From Flavobacteriales bacterium (GTDB lineage: Bacteria > Bacteroidota > Bacteroidia > Flavobacteriales_D > Sanyastnellaceae), in the NCBI GenBank assembly GCA_015665315.1, contig JADFAK010000001.1, positions 1 through 64,000 of the forward strand: a stretch of 64,000 nucleotides of DNA, in the 5' to 3' direction. Position numbers and translations under genes: made by a program. Position 1 is the first letter of the stretch, and every line of letters begins with the position of its first letter. Below the pieces are notes generated by a model. That model did no database searches, was not told the DNA's origin, and saw only the letters and a list, made by a program, of their open reading frames with translations. Below, in pieces: positions 46,036 through 54,227 of this stretch.

Positions 46036-47451
46036 ATGAATTTGAAGCAACATATCGATCATCCTCTTTTTGCCATTATCGGCGAAGAAGCTGCTGCTAT
46101 GGGGGTTCAGGCCTTTGCGATTGGCGGGTTTGTGAGGGATTTGATTCTCGACCGACCTGTAGTCGACGTGGATGTTGTGTGCGATGGCGACGGAATTACG
46201 CTTGCGCAACGATGTGCCGCGCGTGTTGGTTCGCCCAAAGTGAGCATTTTCAAAACTTTTGGTACGGCGCACTTTGCCTACGACGGATTCGATTGGGAAT
46301 TTGTAGGAGCACGAAAAGAATCCTACTCCAAAGACTCCAGAAATCCAGTTGTTTCAGCCGGGACTTTGGAAGATGATCAGAAACGTCGCGACTTCACGAT
46401 GAACGCCTTAGCGATCAGTCTGCAAGCCTCAAATTTCGGCGAAGTGATCGATCCTTTCAATGGTCTGAACGCCATCGCCAAAGGTGAAATCAAAACTCCT
46501 CTAGATCCCGACATTACGTATAGCGACGACCCACTTCGCATGATGCGGGCAGTGAGATTTGCTTCACAATTGAATTTTGTTCTAGATAATGAATCACTTG
46601 AAGCGATCAGTCGTAATGCGCATAGGATCAAGATTATAACGCAAGAACGAATCACGGTAGAAATCAACAAGATTATTGAGTCGAGCCGACCATCGGTTGG
46701 GTTCAAGTTGATGTTTAAAACCGGATTGCTTGAGCTGGTATTTCCGGAAATGCATCGATTGCAAGGGGTGGAAATTCGGGACGGACTAGCGCACAAAGAC
46801 AACTTTTACCACACCCTCGAAGTGCTTGATAATGTGGCCGAGAACAGCGATGATTTGTGGTTGCGCTGGGCTGCGATCATGCACGATATTGCCAAGCCTC
46901 CAACCAAGCGATTTCAAAAGGGCCTAGGCTGGACTTTTCACGGACACGAAGACAAAGGTTCGCGCATGGTCCCCCGTATATTCAAGCGCATGCGCCTGCC
47001 CATGGACACCAAGATGAAGTTTGTCCAAAAACTGGTACTTCTACACTTGCGTCCGATTGCCCTTACGAAGGAAACCATCACCGATTCGGCCGTGCGCCGA
47101 CTGGTTTTCGAGGCAGGTGAGGACATTGAAGCCCTCATGATCCTTTGTCGGGCCGATATTACCTCGAAGAACGAGCGTAAAGTCAAGCGTTACTTGGCCA
47201 ACTACGAGAAAGTGCTCGAACGCATTGAAATCGTGGAAGAATCTGACCGCGTACGTAATTTCCAGCCGCCTGTAACAGGGGAGGAGATCATGGAGAAATT
47301 TGGCATTGGTCCTTGTCGAGAAATTGGCACATTGAAACAGCAGATCAAAGAAGCTATTCTAGACGGGAAGATTCCGAATGAGCACCAAGCGGCTTGGGAG
47401 TATACTTTGGAGATTGCTAAGGAGATGGGGTTGAGGCTTCGCGAGATATAG
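46036..47451 (+). CDS. cca: CCA tRNA nucleotidyltransferase / poly(A) polymerase family with HD domain
   Basis: Protein of 471 residues. Class II nucleotidyltransferase head: IGGFVRDLILDRPVVDVDVVCDG (GG and DxD), FEFVGARKESY-like string and RRDFTMNALAISL, then YSDDPLRMMRAVRFASQL. A C-terminal HD domain follows (HKDNFYHTLEVLDNVAE, MHDIAKPPTK, HFGHEDKGS-like). It should add or repair the 3' CCA of tRNAs. Confidence 0.95.
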   Translation: MNLKQHIDHPLFAIIGEEAAAMGVQAFAIGGFVRDLILDRPVVDVDVVCDGDGITLAQRCAARVGSPKVSIFKTFGTAHFAYDGFDWEFVGARKESYSKDSRNPVVSAGTLEDDQKRRDFTMNALAISLQASNFGEVIDPFNGLNAIAKGEIKTPLDPDITYSDDPLRMMRAVRFASQLNFVLDNESLEAISRNAHRIKIITQERITVEINKIIESSRPSVGFKLMFKTGLLELVFPEMHRLQGVEIRDGLAHKDNFYHTLEVLDNVAENSDDLWLRWAAIMHDIAKPPTKRFQKGLGWTFHGHEDKGSRMVPRIFKRMRLPMDTKMKFVQKLVLLHLRPIALTKETITDSAVRRLVFEAGEDIEALMILCRADITSKNERKVKRYLANYEKVLERIEIVEESDRVRNFQPPVTGEEIMEKFGIGPCREIGTLKQQIKEAILDGKIPNEHQAAWEYTLEIAKEMGLRLREI

Positions 47452-47494
47452 TTCGGACTACAAGTCGAAGATCAACTGTGCAACTCAGACCGTT

Positions 47495-48079
47495 TTATTC
47501 TTTCAATAGGTTTACGCTTATTACATTGTAATTGCTGTCCTGTTCTTGAGCATAAAAACTCCAGGATGTAGCATCTCTCACTCCTATCAAAGCCGCGCGT
47601 CCCCCTGAATAGTCATTGGCTCCATAAACCCGTACGCCACTTGCAGCCAATCGATCTTGTAACATAGTGCCTGTTTCGCCAGTAGGTTGTAAGTGTGCAA
47701 CACTCCAAGTTCCGCCCACCGGTAGCATGGCGATGCAACACCCCGTTAATTGGGTAGTAATCATTATTCCTGTCCCCACCATGTCTAAAGGAAAGGGGTT
47801 AATTGCTATGTTACTGGGCTGCACAGGAATATGTAGTGCATGAAATGGAAATCCTCCGAAGATCTGATCAGGACGAATCTGAAATCGCTGACCGGTTTTA
47901 GGCCTAATGTTCCCCGTTAGATTTCTAGGTCGATTAATGGTAGCAAGCGTATCATACATGTAAAATGTGTGAAGCCCCGCTGGAGCGTTACCTGCTACGG
48001 CAATTGGGGTGATGGAGTTTTTTCGAAGAAACTCCATAGGGTTCGTTTGGAGCATTTGTATTGCCTGAGCCTCAGTCAT
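47495..48079 (-). CDS. Uncharacterised protein with LxGC...His pattern (possible CNF/CheD-type deamidase fold)
   Basis: Protein of 194 residues, no signal peptide, no close family recognised. Residues 111-115 read LTGCC and His129 (SVAHLQPTG) lies 15 residues after Cys114. In CNF1 the catalytic Cys of the LSGC box and its His are also 15 apart (C866/H881); BLF1 and CheD deamidases have the same Cys-His order in a LxxGC/LGSC setting followed by a hydrophobic strand. Here the motif is followed by a hydrophobic strand (IAMLPV), a GG turn and the His strand, and a C-terminal ALIGVRDATSWSFYAQE strand pair. The gene stands alone on the minus strand between plus-strand genes. Fold assignment is inference. 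Confidence 0.45.
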   Translation of the reverse strand: MTEAQAIQMLQTNPMEFLRKNSITPIAVAGNAPAGLHTFYMYDTLATINRPRNLTGNIRPKTGQRFQIRPDQIFGGFPFHALHIPVQPSNIAINPFPLDMVGTGIMITTQLTGCCIAMLPVGGTWSVAHLQPTGETGTMLQDRLAASGVRVYGANDYSGGRAALIGVRDATSWSFYAQEQDSNYNVISVNLLKE

Positions 48080-48289
48080 GTTGTTTGATTTTTCAGTTTA
48101 GTCGAGGAAGATATCAAAGATTATTGAATTCACTTAAAGAATAAGGCTCCCATGAGTGATGAAATGTTCAAAAGGGAGGATTTTTCCAACCAGGGTATAC
48201 AGAGTACATTGGTTACAAGGTGTCACCATGCGTATGCTTGGTAGTCGGCTCAAAAAAGGGATTCCAACAACATGATTCATTGCACCACA

Positions 48290-49012
48290 ATGAAATCCAA
48301 TGCTTTACGTTGTCTTATCGTGAAACGAATTTTCCCTCTTCTTCTGCTGCTATCCTGCTTTTCGTCCAATGCTCAGGACCATCAATTTAAGTTGGTGCCT
48401 TTGGAGTTTACCCCTCAGTTTGTGCCCGACTCGAAGGTGCTATTCATGGATATTCCCAACTACCTGCGCATTACTTCGTCTGCAGGAATGCTCGTGACAG
48501 ATACCCTGGTACGCGGTGCAACAATTGTAAGCCGTGATGGGCAATTGGCAATAGAGCCTTTTGACGACATCAAAGTTGAAATTGAATTGCATGCGATCGA
48601 TACGATATCGGGTAAAAGGGCCGTGTTTGTGCGCACCTATGAAACGATAGCACTGCCATATGTCACTATCAACAACGTAAAATCGGATTCCATGATGCCT
48701 TCGCTGGATTGTCTGATTGGAGGGAAATTGGTACCTAGACTGGAAGGTTATTATTTGCCCATGCGAGTGGATTCATTCTGGATGGAAGCTGTGCAAGGAG
48801 GAGAGCTGTTTGACCTAGAAGCCAAGGGCGACGGACTCACTAGGCCCATGCGGCAAGTGATTTACGATGTTGACCGCAGCATCGAGTTACTGTTTTATGA
48901 TATATGGGTAAGCTTTGGGACAGGTTATTCTATTCCAGCTCAAAATTATAGGGTCTACGTTACAGAGGACGACCCAAATCCGACTTCATTTGGAATAGGC
49001 GTAGTGAGGTAA
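48290..49012 (+). CDS. Secreted protein resembling GldM-type periplasmic domains
   Basis: Protein of 240 residues. The start MKSNALRCLIVKRIFPLLLLLSC (signal peptide ending SNAQ) is preferred to the ATG six codons upstream. Two beta-sandwich-like segments follow: VLFMDIPNYLRITSSAG...VELELHAIDTISGKRAVFVRTYETIALPYVTINN and GGKLVPRLEGYYLPMRVDSFWMEAVQGG...RSIELLFYDIWVSF. The order resembles the C-terminal domains of gliding protein GldM (V-L-x-x-x-x-x-N-x-[IL]-x-I, K-x-x-x-V-R-x-[FY], GG-x-[ML], L-x-F-D-x-x-[FV]-x-V). There is no transmembrane GldM N-terminus, so it is at best a paralogue of part of the protein. Function unknown. Confidence 0.5.
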   Translation: MKSNALRCLIVKRIFPLLLLLSCFSSNAQDHQFKLVPLEFTPQFVPDSKVLFMDIPNYLRITSSAGMLVTDTLVRGATIVSRDGQLAIEPFDDIKVEIELHAIDTISGKRAVFVRTYETIALPYVTINNVKSDSMMPSLDCLIGGKLVPRLEGYYLPMRVDSFWMEAVQGGELFDLEAKGDGLTRPMRQVIYDVDRSIELLFYDIWVSFGTGYSIPAQNYRVYVTEDDPNPTSFGIGVVR

Positions 49013-49025
49013 TCGGAAACGAGAA

Positions 49026-49217
49026 TTACTCTTCGTTCTTGCATTTCTCCTCCGGTCGCGCGCCGCATACACCACATGTGCCTCCAGACTCCTGAAGCAT
49101 AGGGTTGTTGGAAGCACACGTTCCAGCAAACTCACCGTTTTTCTTAAGTAAGATTTTAATGGCGATTCCCGCGACAGCAAAAGCGAGTAATCCGATGGCT
49201 AAAAGTGCTGTTTTCAT
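49026..49217 (-). CDS. Small Cys-rich membrane protein
   Basis: Protein of 63 residues: one N-terminal membrane helix (LLAIGLLAFAVAGIAIKILL) and a cytoplasmic or periplasmic tail with FAGTCASNNPMLQESGGTCGVCGARPEEKC. The four to five Cys (CxxC in CGVCG) suggest metal or iron-sulfur binding. I recall homologues annotated only as membrane or secreted proteins across Bacteroidota, often near redox genes. It has its own perfect -7 box. Confidence 0.8.
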   Translation of the reverse strand: MKTALLAIGLLAFAVAGIAIKILLKKNGEFAGTCASNNPMLQESGGTCGVCGARPEEKCKNEE

Positions 49218-49221
49218 AGAG

Positions 49222-49229
49222 CAAAGATA
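49222..49229 (-). promoter_or_regulatory. Bacteroidota-type -7 box (TATCTTTG), almost leaderless
   Basis: Perfect TAnnTTTG on the minus strand, ending only four bases before the ATG at 49217. The transcript may be leaderless or nearly so. Confidence 0.5.
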
Positions 49230-49289
49230 CTGGCTTTCTCTTGGCGAGTGATCACAATAAGATAAAAAAATGCTGACAATGAACAGTTC

Positions 49290-50045
49290 TTATTCACCAA
49301 TAAGCAACTGACCGTCACCCGTTTGATTGAGGGTTACGGTTGCTGGATTGCCCCAATAGACAATGTCTCCATCGGATTGAATCTGAGCACTTAGGAAAGA
49401 ACCTGCACGCACCGAAATTGAGTTGATCGAGTTGCTATTGGCCACCACGCGATCGGCCCACAGGGATTTGGCGTCGATTTTGTGCAGACCCGCGTTGAAG
49501 AAGAAGGCCTCTTCGCAAGTGCCGCTCAATATGGCATTGGCTGTTCCCGCGTGGGTTTTATACACTACCACATCGCAGTCAAGTTCGACTTCACATGTAC
49601 CTGACGCATCGTGGTTCTCGATATGGAACATTTCCTTGTGCAACACGCCATGGGTACCCACATTTCCTGCGCCATGGTGAGATATTTGGTCGAATGACCC
49701 ATAAAAATCAATGCAATAACGCACACCTAATTTCCGCACGAAGTTGCACATATTCTTATCCACCACATACAGCGTCCCATTGTCCACAACCGTTTCAATA
49801 TCGGGCACCAAATTCGCCGGACCAGTCACTTTGATGTACTGCTCGTCACTTTCATGCAAGATCAGGTCGATCACATCATGCATCTCAATCACCACGATCG
49901 TTTCGTCAAAATTCCGGGTTTCGGTAAGCGTATCACCAGCTCGTTGTAAACAATCGGGTGCGTTCGGTTTATTGCATGCAGCAAGTAACACAGCGACAAG
50001 CGCAAATGCATATAGCGAGCAGTTATGTCGACCTAAAATTGCCAT
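49290..50045 (-). CDS. GIN-domain (DUF2807) lipoprotein
   Basis: Envelope lipoprotein of 251 residues with lipobox LLAAC (Cys24). The remainder is the DUF2807 head-GIN beta-helix (TRNFDETIVVIEMHDVIDLILHESDEQYIKVTGPANLVPDIETVVDNGTLYVVD, then many short strands ending GDIVYWGNPATVTLNQTGDGQLLIGE). Such proteins are putative surface structural or adhesion proteins. Its start overlaps the PagL-like gene by 13 bp, so both form an operon. Confidence 0.88.
   Translation of the reverse strand: MAILGRHNCSLYAFALVAVLLAACNKPNAPDCLQRAGDTLTETRNFDETIVVIEMHDVIDLILHESDEQYIKVTGPANLVPDIETVVDNGTLYVVDKNMCNFVRKLGVRYCIDFYGSFDQISHHGAGNVGTHGVLHKEMFHIENHDASGTCEVELDCDVVVYKTHAGTANAILSGTCEEAFFFNAGLHKIDAKSLWADRVVANSNSINSISVRAGSFLSAQIQSDGDIVYWGNPATVTLNQTGDGQLLIGE
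49992..50008 (+). repeat. Dispersed 17-bp repeat, copy 3
   Basis: AGCGACAAGCGCAAATG; read on the minus strand it codes FALVA in the signal peptide of the GIN-domain lipoprotein. Confidence 0.8.
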
Positions 50046-51193
50046 CCCAGTCCGAGTTCAAAGTTATCTGCCTTAGCAAAGTGCGTTTTCAATCTGGCCC
50101 CAACCAACCAATGATCGGCAATGATATAGTAGATGGCAAAGCGCGAGTACACAGAACCGTTCACTTTGGCATAATCCATCACGTAGGCGCCCGTACTTAT
50201 TTCGATATACCACGTGTCAAAGTTCAGGTTGAATACCCCTGCTAATCCAAGCCTGTTGGCATATTTGCGTGAAACGCCAAGCCGACCTAAATCCTCCAAA
50301 ATGGGTATAAGTGACGAGGTATAGAAGTAATCAAGTGAAGCACCCAAATTCACCTTGTTTCCAATGGCGTAGGTGCTTGTAATGTTGGCCGAGTAGGAAG
50401 CGAATTTCCCTTGGTTGGGCGTGCCAATTTCCTTCAAACCAAATCCGCCAAATATCGCCGTTCTCCAGCGTTTCTCGGGTATTCCGATCTCTCGACTTCC
50501 TGTTTCCAGGGCTTTCAATCGATCGTTGTTGTCGGGCACAAACCGCGCAGCTAGAAAAATCGAGGCTAAGTTGGTCCCTTTGTTGGGCGTCCGAAAAGCA
50601 CCATTGGAGAAGTGCGAAAACCGCAAGCCTGTCCCCAGTTGAAGGTGCTCGCTGACTTGAAAGTCGACGTGGTACTCGAGTGCCAAGGCTGCGTTGAAAT
50701 GGCTACCCACAAATATGGCCTTCGTGTTGTTGTCAATATCCCAAATCTTGGAGATGTAACCTACGCCAGCCACGATTTTCAGACTATTGGTAAAGAAGGG
50801 GTTTTTGTTGAAAGGGATGCGTATGTAGGGAGCCAGACTGAATTGAAGTCCGAGCAGGTCACGGTTCCCTGGATCGGCACCCCAGATATCGAGTCCGATG
50901 AAGGGTCGGCCATAGGCATGGTGCCAATCCCGCTTCCCACTTGTGAGCCACTCCACGTTTACGTTGAATTCCTGGGTATGCTTGGTCACAAGGCCTTGCA
51001 ATTGCGGTCCGTGTGGAATCAAGTAGCCCGCGTGCGCCGAAGCCAGGATGGAAGGCTTGCCAAAAGCGCGTACTTCGGCCGATTCCTGGGCATGAGCACA
51101 GAAAAGCAGACCAAAACACATGAAAATGGAAACAAGGATTTTCACAGGGGCAAAAATAGGCGGTTCTGCCAAATGTTGAGAAATTGTTTGCAC
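50033..51193 (-). CDS. PagL-like lipid A 3-O-deacylase / acyloxyacyl hydrolase
   Basis: Outer-membrane barrel enzyme of 386 residues from MQTISQHLA; a GTG start at 51145 would give a neater signal peptide (VKILVSIFMCFGLLFCAHAQ). The catalytic motif RFSHFSNGAFRTPNKGTN holds the His194-Ser196 pair of the PagL family and the SNG string. The protein is longer than PagL (about 180 residues) and may contain a second barrel-like half. It should remove an acyl chain from lipid A. It is the upstream partner of the GIN lipoprotein. Confidence 0.85.
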   Translation of the reverse strand: MQTISQHLAEPPIFAPVKILVSIFMCFGLLFCAHAQESAEVRAFGKPSILASAHAGYLIPHGPQLQGLVTKHTQEFNVNVEWLTSGKRDWHHAYGRPFIGLDIWGADPGNRDLLGLQFSLAPYIRIPFNKNPFFTNSLKIVAGVGYISKIWDIDNNTKAIFVGSHFNAALALEYHVDFQVSEHLQLGTGLRFSHFSNGAFRTPNKGTNLASIFLAARFVPDNNDRLKALETGSREIGIPEKRWRTAIFGGFGLKEIGTPNQGKFASYSANITSTYAIGNKVNLGASLDYFYTSSLIPILEDLGRLGVSRKYANRLGLAGVFNLNFDTWYIEISTGAYVMDYAKVNGSVYSRFAIYYIIADHWLVGARLKTHFAKADNFELGLGWQF

Positions 51194-51268
51194 TTGAACA
51201 AAACACCACCCTTGGATTCTAGCTTGTGGGCGTTGAGGCGATTACATTTGCGACGAAAGATTAAGGGA

Positions 51269-52039
51269 ATGAATACACGAGAAGAACAAAAAGAGGCTTT
51301 TGGACGATTGTTGGACATTATGGACGACCTGCGCGCCAAATGTCCGTGGGATATGAAGCAAACCATGGGCAGTCTGCGCCACCTCACCATCGAAGAAATG
51401 TACGAACTCACGGATGCCATTTTGGACAATGACATGCAGGAGATCAAGAAAGAGATCGGCGATGTGATGCTGCACTTGGTGTTTTACAGCAAGATAGCGT
51501 CGGAGACCCAGGACTTTGATATTGCCGACTCATTGAATGCAATTTGCGAAAAACTCATCTCGCGTCACCCGCATATTTACGGAGATGTGGAAGTGCAGGA
51601 TGAAGAAGAAGTCAAGGCCAATTGGGAAAAGCTCAAGCTCAAAGAAGGAAACAAGAGCGTTTTGTCGGGTGTTCCAAAAGGATTGCCATCAATGGTAAAA
51701 GCATCTCGTATTCAGGACAAGGCGCGTGGAGTGGGCTTTGACTGGGAGAAGCCCGAGCAAGTGTGGGAGAAAGTAGAAGAGGAAATCGCCGAGTTCAAGG
51801 AAGAGGCTGATAAGAACAGCCCTGAAATGGAGGACGAGTTTGGCGACTTGTTGTTCTCCTTGATCAACTTCGCTCGATTCAAGAATATCAATCCAGACGA
51901 TGCTTTGGAGAAGACCAACAAGAAGTTCATCAAACGTTTCCAGTTCTTGGAGTCGGAAAGTGCCAAAGACGGAAAGAAGATGGGGGAGATGAGTTTAGAA
52001 GAGATGGATAGCTATTGGGAGAGGGCTAAGGGGCTTTGA
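51269..52039 (+). CDS. mazG: Nucleoside triphosphate pyrophosphohydrolase MazG
   Basis: All-alpha NTP pyrophosphatase of 256 residues from MNTREEQKEAFGRLLDIMDDLRAKCPWDMKQTMGSL. Both MazG halves are visible: EEMYELTDAIL...EIGDVMLHLVFY and EEIAEFKEEA...EDEFGDLLFSLINFARF (the metal-binding Glu/Asp sets). The frame is open far upstream, but those 219 codons are antisense to the PagL-like gene and not conserved. It hydrolyses aberrant or excess NTPs. Confidence 0.95.
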   Translation: MNTREEQKEAFGRLLDIMDDLRAKCPWDMKQTMGSLRHLTIEEMYELTDAILDNDMQEIKKEIGDVMLHLVFYSKIASETQDFDIADSLNAICEKLISRHPHIYGDVEVQDEEEVKANWEKLKLKEGNKSVLSGVPKGLPSMVKASRIQDKARGVGFDWEKPEQVWEKVEEEIAEFKEEADKNSPEMEDEFGDLLFSLINFARFKNINPDDALEKTNKKFIKRFQFLESESAKDGKKMGEMSLEEMDSYWERAKGL

Positions 52040-52443
52040 AAATAGTCGTACACATACTGACAATCTTAGTTTTACTGGCTTCCAACGGCCTACTTTATCT
52101 ATTTCTTTTTCGCCGTGAAGCACTTCAAAAAATCATACGAGGCTTTTTCAAAGAGCGTGAATTACTCGTGTTGTTGATTCACTTTGGGGTTTTGGTAGGT
52201 GCTACGGTGGCAACTTCGTCATACTACAGTCAGCGCTACAAGACCTACGATGTCGCCGAGTTTGTGTTATCCCTTTCGTTGATCGGGTTCACGGTTCTTT
52301 GTTTGTCTGCCCTACCATATCAATTCATTACTCGGAAATATTCCATGGCCGTTAAGGTTATTGGTGTACTTGCGTGCTTGGTGATGGCTTTTGTGTCGCT
52401 CGCTATGATCGTTGGGATGTCTTGGGGGAGGGTGAGTTGGTAG
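52036..52443 (+). CDS. Four-helix membrane protein of unknown function
   Basis: Protein of 135 residues with about four hydrophobic segments. The start is TTG overlapping the mazG stop (TTGA), implying coupled translation. The sequence (LLVLLIHFGVLVGATVATSSYYSQRYKTYDVAEFVLSLSLIGFTVL) has no family I recognise. Confidence 0.6.
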   Translation: MKIVVHILTILVLLASNGLLYLFLFRREALQKIIRGFFKERELLVLLIHFGVLVGATVATSSYYSQRYKTYDVAEFVLSLSLIGFTVLCLSALPYQFITRKYSMAVKVIGVLACLVMAFVSLAMIVGMSWGRVSW

Positions 52444-52460
52444 AAGAATAACGAAGGTAA

Positions 52461-52570
52461 TATTTACACTCGTTGCCATTACGGGGGTAAAAAATAAATA
52501 AATTTACACTCGTTCTCGTTGTGAGGGTAATAAAAGTGTAAATTTACACTCGTTCAGATTGTGAGCATTT
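52461..52570. repeat. Three 40-bp-phased direct repeats upstream of fic (operator-like)
   Basis: TTTACACTCGTT occurs at 52463, 52503 and 52543, exactly 40 bp apart. The first two units are followed by GGGGGTAA/GAGGGTAA at the same offset, so each is also an imperfect inverted repeat (TTTACaCTC ... GAGgGTAA); the third keeps TTGTGAG but loses the last arm. The array ends 16 bp before the fic start codon. Confidence 0.85.
52535..52550. promoter_or_regulatory. Perfect 16-bp palindrome in the fic leader
   Basis: AGTGTAAATTTACACT is a perfect inverted repeat formed where units two and three of the 40-bp array meet. It is a good candidate for the strongest operator. Confidence 0.65.
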
Positions 52571-52586
52571 CAAATATCTGATTAGC

Positions 52587-53672
52587 ATGAGTGAGTTTAA
52601 CCGAGATATACCTTATAATGGGCTGCCATTACTTCCTCCAATCGATAAGTTGGAAACAATAGATGTCCTTAAAAAGACTATTTCAGCCAGCAGGGCACTT
52701 GCCAATTTAAACGGTGCAATCATTAACCTCCCGAATCCTCAGTTGTTTTTGGACACGATACATTTGCAGGAGGCGAAGGCAAGTTCAGAAATTGAGAATA
52801 TTCTTACAACAAACGATGAATTGTACAAGTCGGTCGTGGCCAAAACGAAACGGAACGATACGGCTGTCAAAGAAGTCATTAGCTATAAATATGCTCTTTG
52901 GCATGGATTGCAGCAATTGAAGACCAGGCCATTCATTACCACGAATCTCTGCATCGAAATCATGCAGCAGATTAAAGAAAATACTTCGGGCATAAGAACT
53001 GTAGGCGGAACAACCTTGTCGAATTTCAAGGGACAAATTATTTATACGCCGCCAACTGGCGAAAATGTCATTCGAGAAAAGTTGGCCAACCTAGAAAAGT
53101 TCATCAACGAAGATATTTCCTTCGATCCTCTGGTAAAAATGGCTGTCATGCATTATCAGTTTGAGGCCATTCATCCATTTGCTGATGGAAATGGTCGTAC
53201 TGGGCGTATTTTGCTTTTGCTTTTCTTGAAGATGGAAAAATTATTGGATGTGCCTGCGCTTTATTTGAGTGAATACATCATTCAGAACAAAGCCGATTAT
53301 TACAACGGTCTGCGCATGGTCACCGAAAAAGGGGATTGGGAGAATTGGATCATCTACATGTTGGATATGATTGAGCAGACGGCCAATAAAGGCATGGTGC
53401 GTTTGAAGGAGATCATGGATTTAATGCATGAAGTTGCCCAAGAGATTCAAGCTGAACTTCCAAAAATCTATTCTAAAGAACTGGTTGAAGTCCTTTTTAA
53501 ACTGCCTTACATTAAAAGAATGAACCTCATCGATGCTGGTTTCGGAACTCCTAAAACGGTAGGCAATTATTTAATCGCCTTGGAGGAGAAAGGCTTTTTG
53601 AAATCGGTGATGGTCGGCAAGGAGAAATTGTACTTGAATTGGAGGTTGATGGAGGTGCTGGAGAAGGGGTGA
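52587..53672 (+). CDS. Fic-family AMP-transferase with C-terminal winged helix
   Basis: Protein of 361 residues. Fic motif HPFADGNGRTGR at 196-207 is complete, including the catalytic His and the Gly/Arg anion hole. The inhibitory helix motif SSEIEN (66-71) sits N-terminal, so this is a class II self-inhibited Fic with a Fic_N domain. Residues about 300-361 (LPYIKRMNLIDAGFGTPKTVGNYLIALEEKGFLKSVMVG) form a winged helix like that of SoFic-type proteins. It probably AMPylates proteins and, with its DNA-binding tail, may repress its own gene through the repeats just upstream. Confidence 0.92.
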   Translation: MSEFNRDIPYNGLPLLPPIDKLETIDVLKKTISASRALANLNGAIINLPNPQLFLDTIHLQEAKASSEIENILTTNDELYKSVVAKTKRNDTAVKEVISYKYALWHGLQQLKTRPFITTNLCIEIMQQIKENTSGIRTVGGTTLSNFKGQIIYTPPTGENVIREKLANLEKFINEDISFDPLVKMAVMHYQFEAIHPFADGNGRTGRILLLLFLKMEKLLDVPALYLSEYIIQNKADYYNGLRMVTEKGDWENWIIYMLDMIEQTANKGMVRLKEIMDLMHEVAQEIQAELPKIYSKELVEVLFKLPYIKRMNLIDAGFGTPKTVGNYLIALEEKGFLKSVMVGKEKLYLNWRLMEVLEKG

Positions 53673-53686
53673 TTAAAAATATTGTG

Positions 53687-54163
53687 ATGAAAATATTTAT
53701 ACTTTTACTTTTAATACTAGCTGCAAAACCATCACTTATAGGGCAAGCTACAGATTCATTGGATGTCTACAATTCGCCCGAAAGGAAGACATATAATTGG
53801 ACTATTCTAGATTCTTGCTTATGTAAGATCGACGCTAGCCGACAAGTTGTTTTTCTTCAGTTTGTCAATGGTAGTGATGAGGAATTAAAAGAGGCATTTA
53901 TCAACTCGTTTAAATCATTGGAACAGATTAAGTATTGGATTGTTGATGGTGAACAAAGTTTTCGGGGTGAAGTTGAAAAGTTATTGGGGATTTCGATAAT
54001 AATATACTGTGATGATTATTGTGCATTTGTAGAAACCGGTGAGTTCACAATTGATACTTCTACAAGAGAAATAATTCGAATGACTCGAGTAGAAGATAAT
54101 GTGTATTGTTGGGATTTCAAGGGTCGAAACCCCATAAGAAATTGTGAGATTAGGCTAAAGTGA
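53687..54163 (+). CDS. Small secreted protein of unknown function
   Basis: 158 residues from MKIFILLLLILAAKPSLIGQ (signal peptide). The mature part is acidic with paired Cys (DSCLCKID, YCDDYCAF, CWDFKGRNPIRNCEI). No family recognised. It follows fic by 14 bp and could be co-transcribed. The region from here to 55.6 kb looks more AT-rich than its surroundings. Confidence 0.6.
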   Translation: MKIFILLLLILAAKPSLIGQATDSLDVYNSPERKTYNWTILDSCLCKIDASRQVVFLQFVNGSDEELKEAFINSFKSLEQIKYWIVDGEQSFRGEVEKLLGISIIIYCDDYCAFVETGEFTIDTSTREIIRMTRVEDNVYCWDFKGRNPIRNCEIRLK

Positions 54164-54227
54164 TTGATTTTAGACAAAATATGCCCGCAGGAAAATATTT
54201 TGAAAATAGTTTAGCCAGTTGTGCAAA

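Noticed and set aside
47495-48079. Papain-like or NlpC-type peptidase reading of the Cys/His pair
   Set aside because: Spacing of 15 residues is too short for papain or NlpC folds; the CNF/CheD pattern fits better.
50612-51268. N-terminal extension of mazG
   Set aside because: Antisense to the PagL-like gene and not part of the MazG fold; the conserved start is at 51269.
52461-52570. CRISPR array
   Set aside because: Only three units, repeats of 12 bp with similar spacers, and no cas genes; operator array is the better reading.
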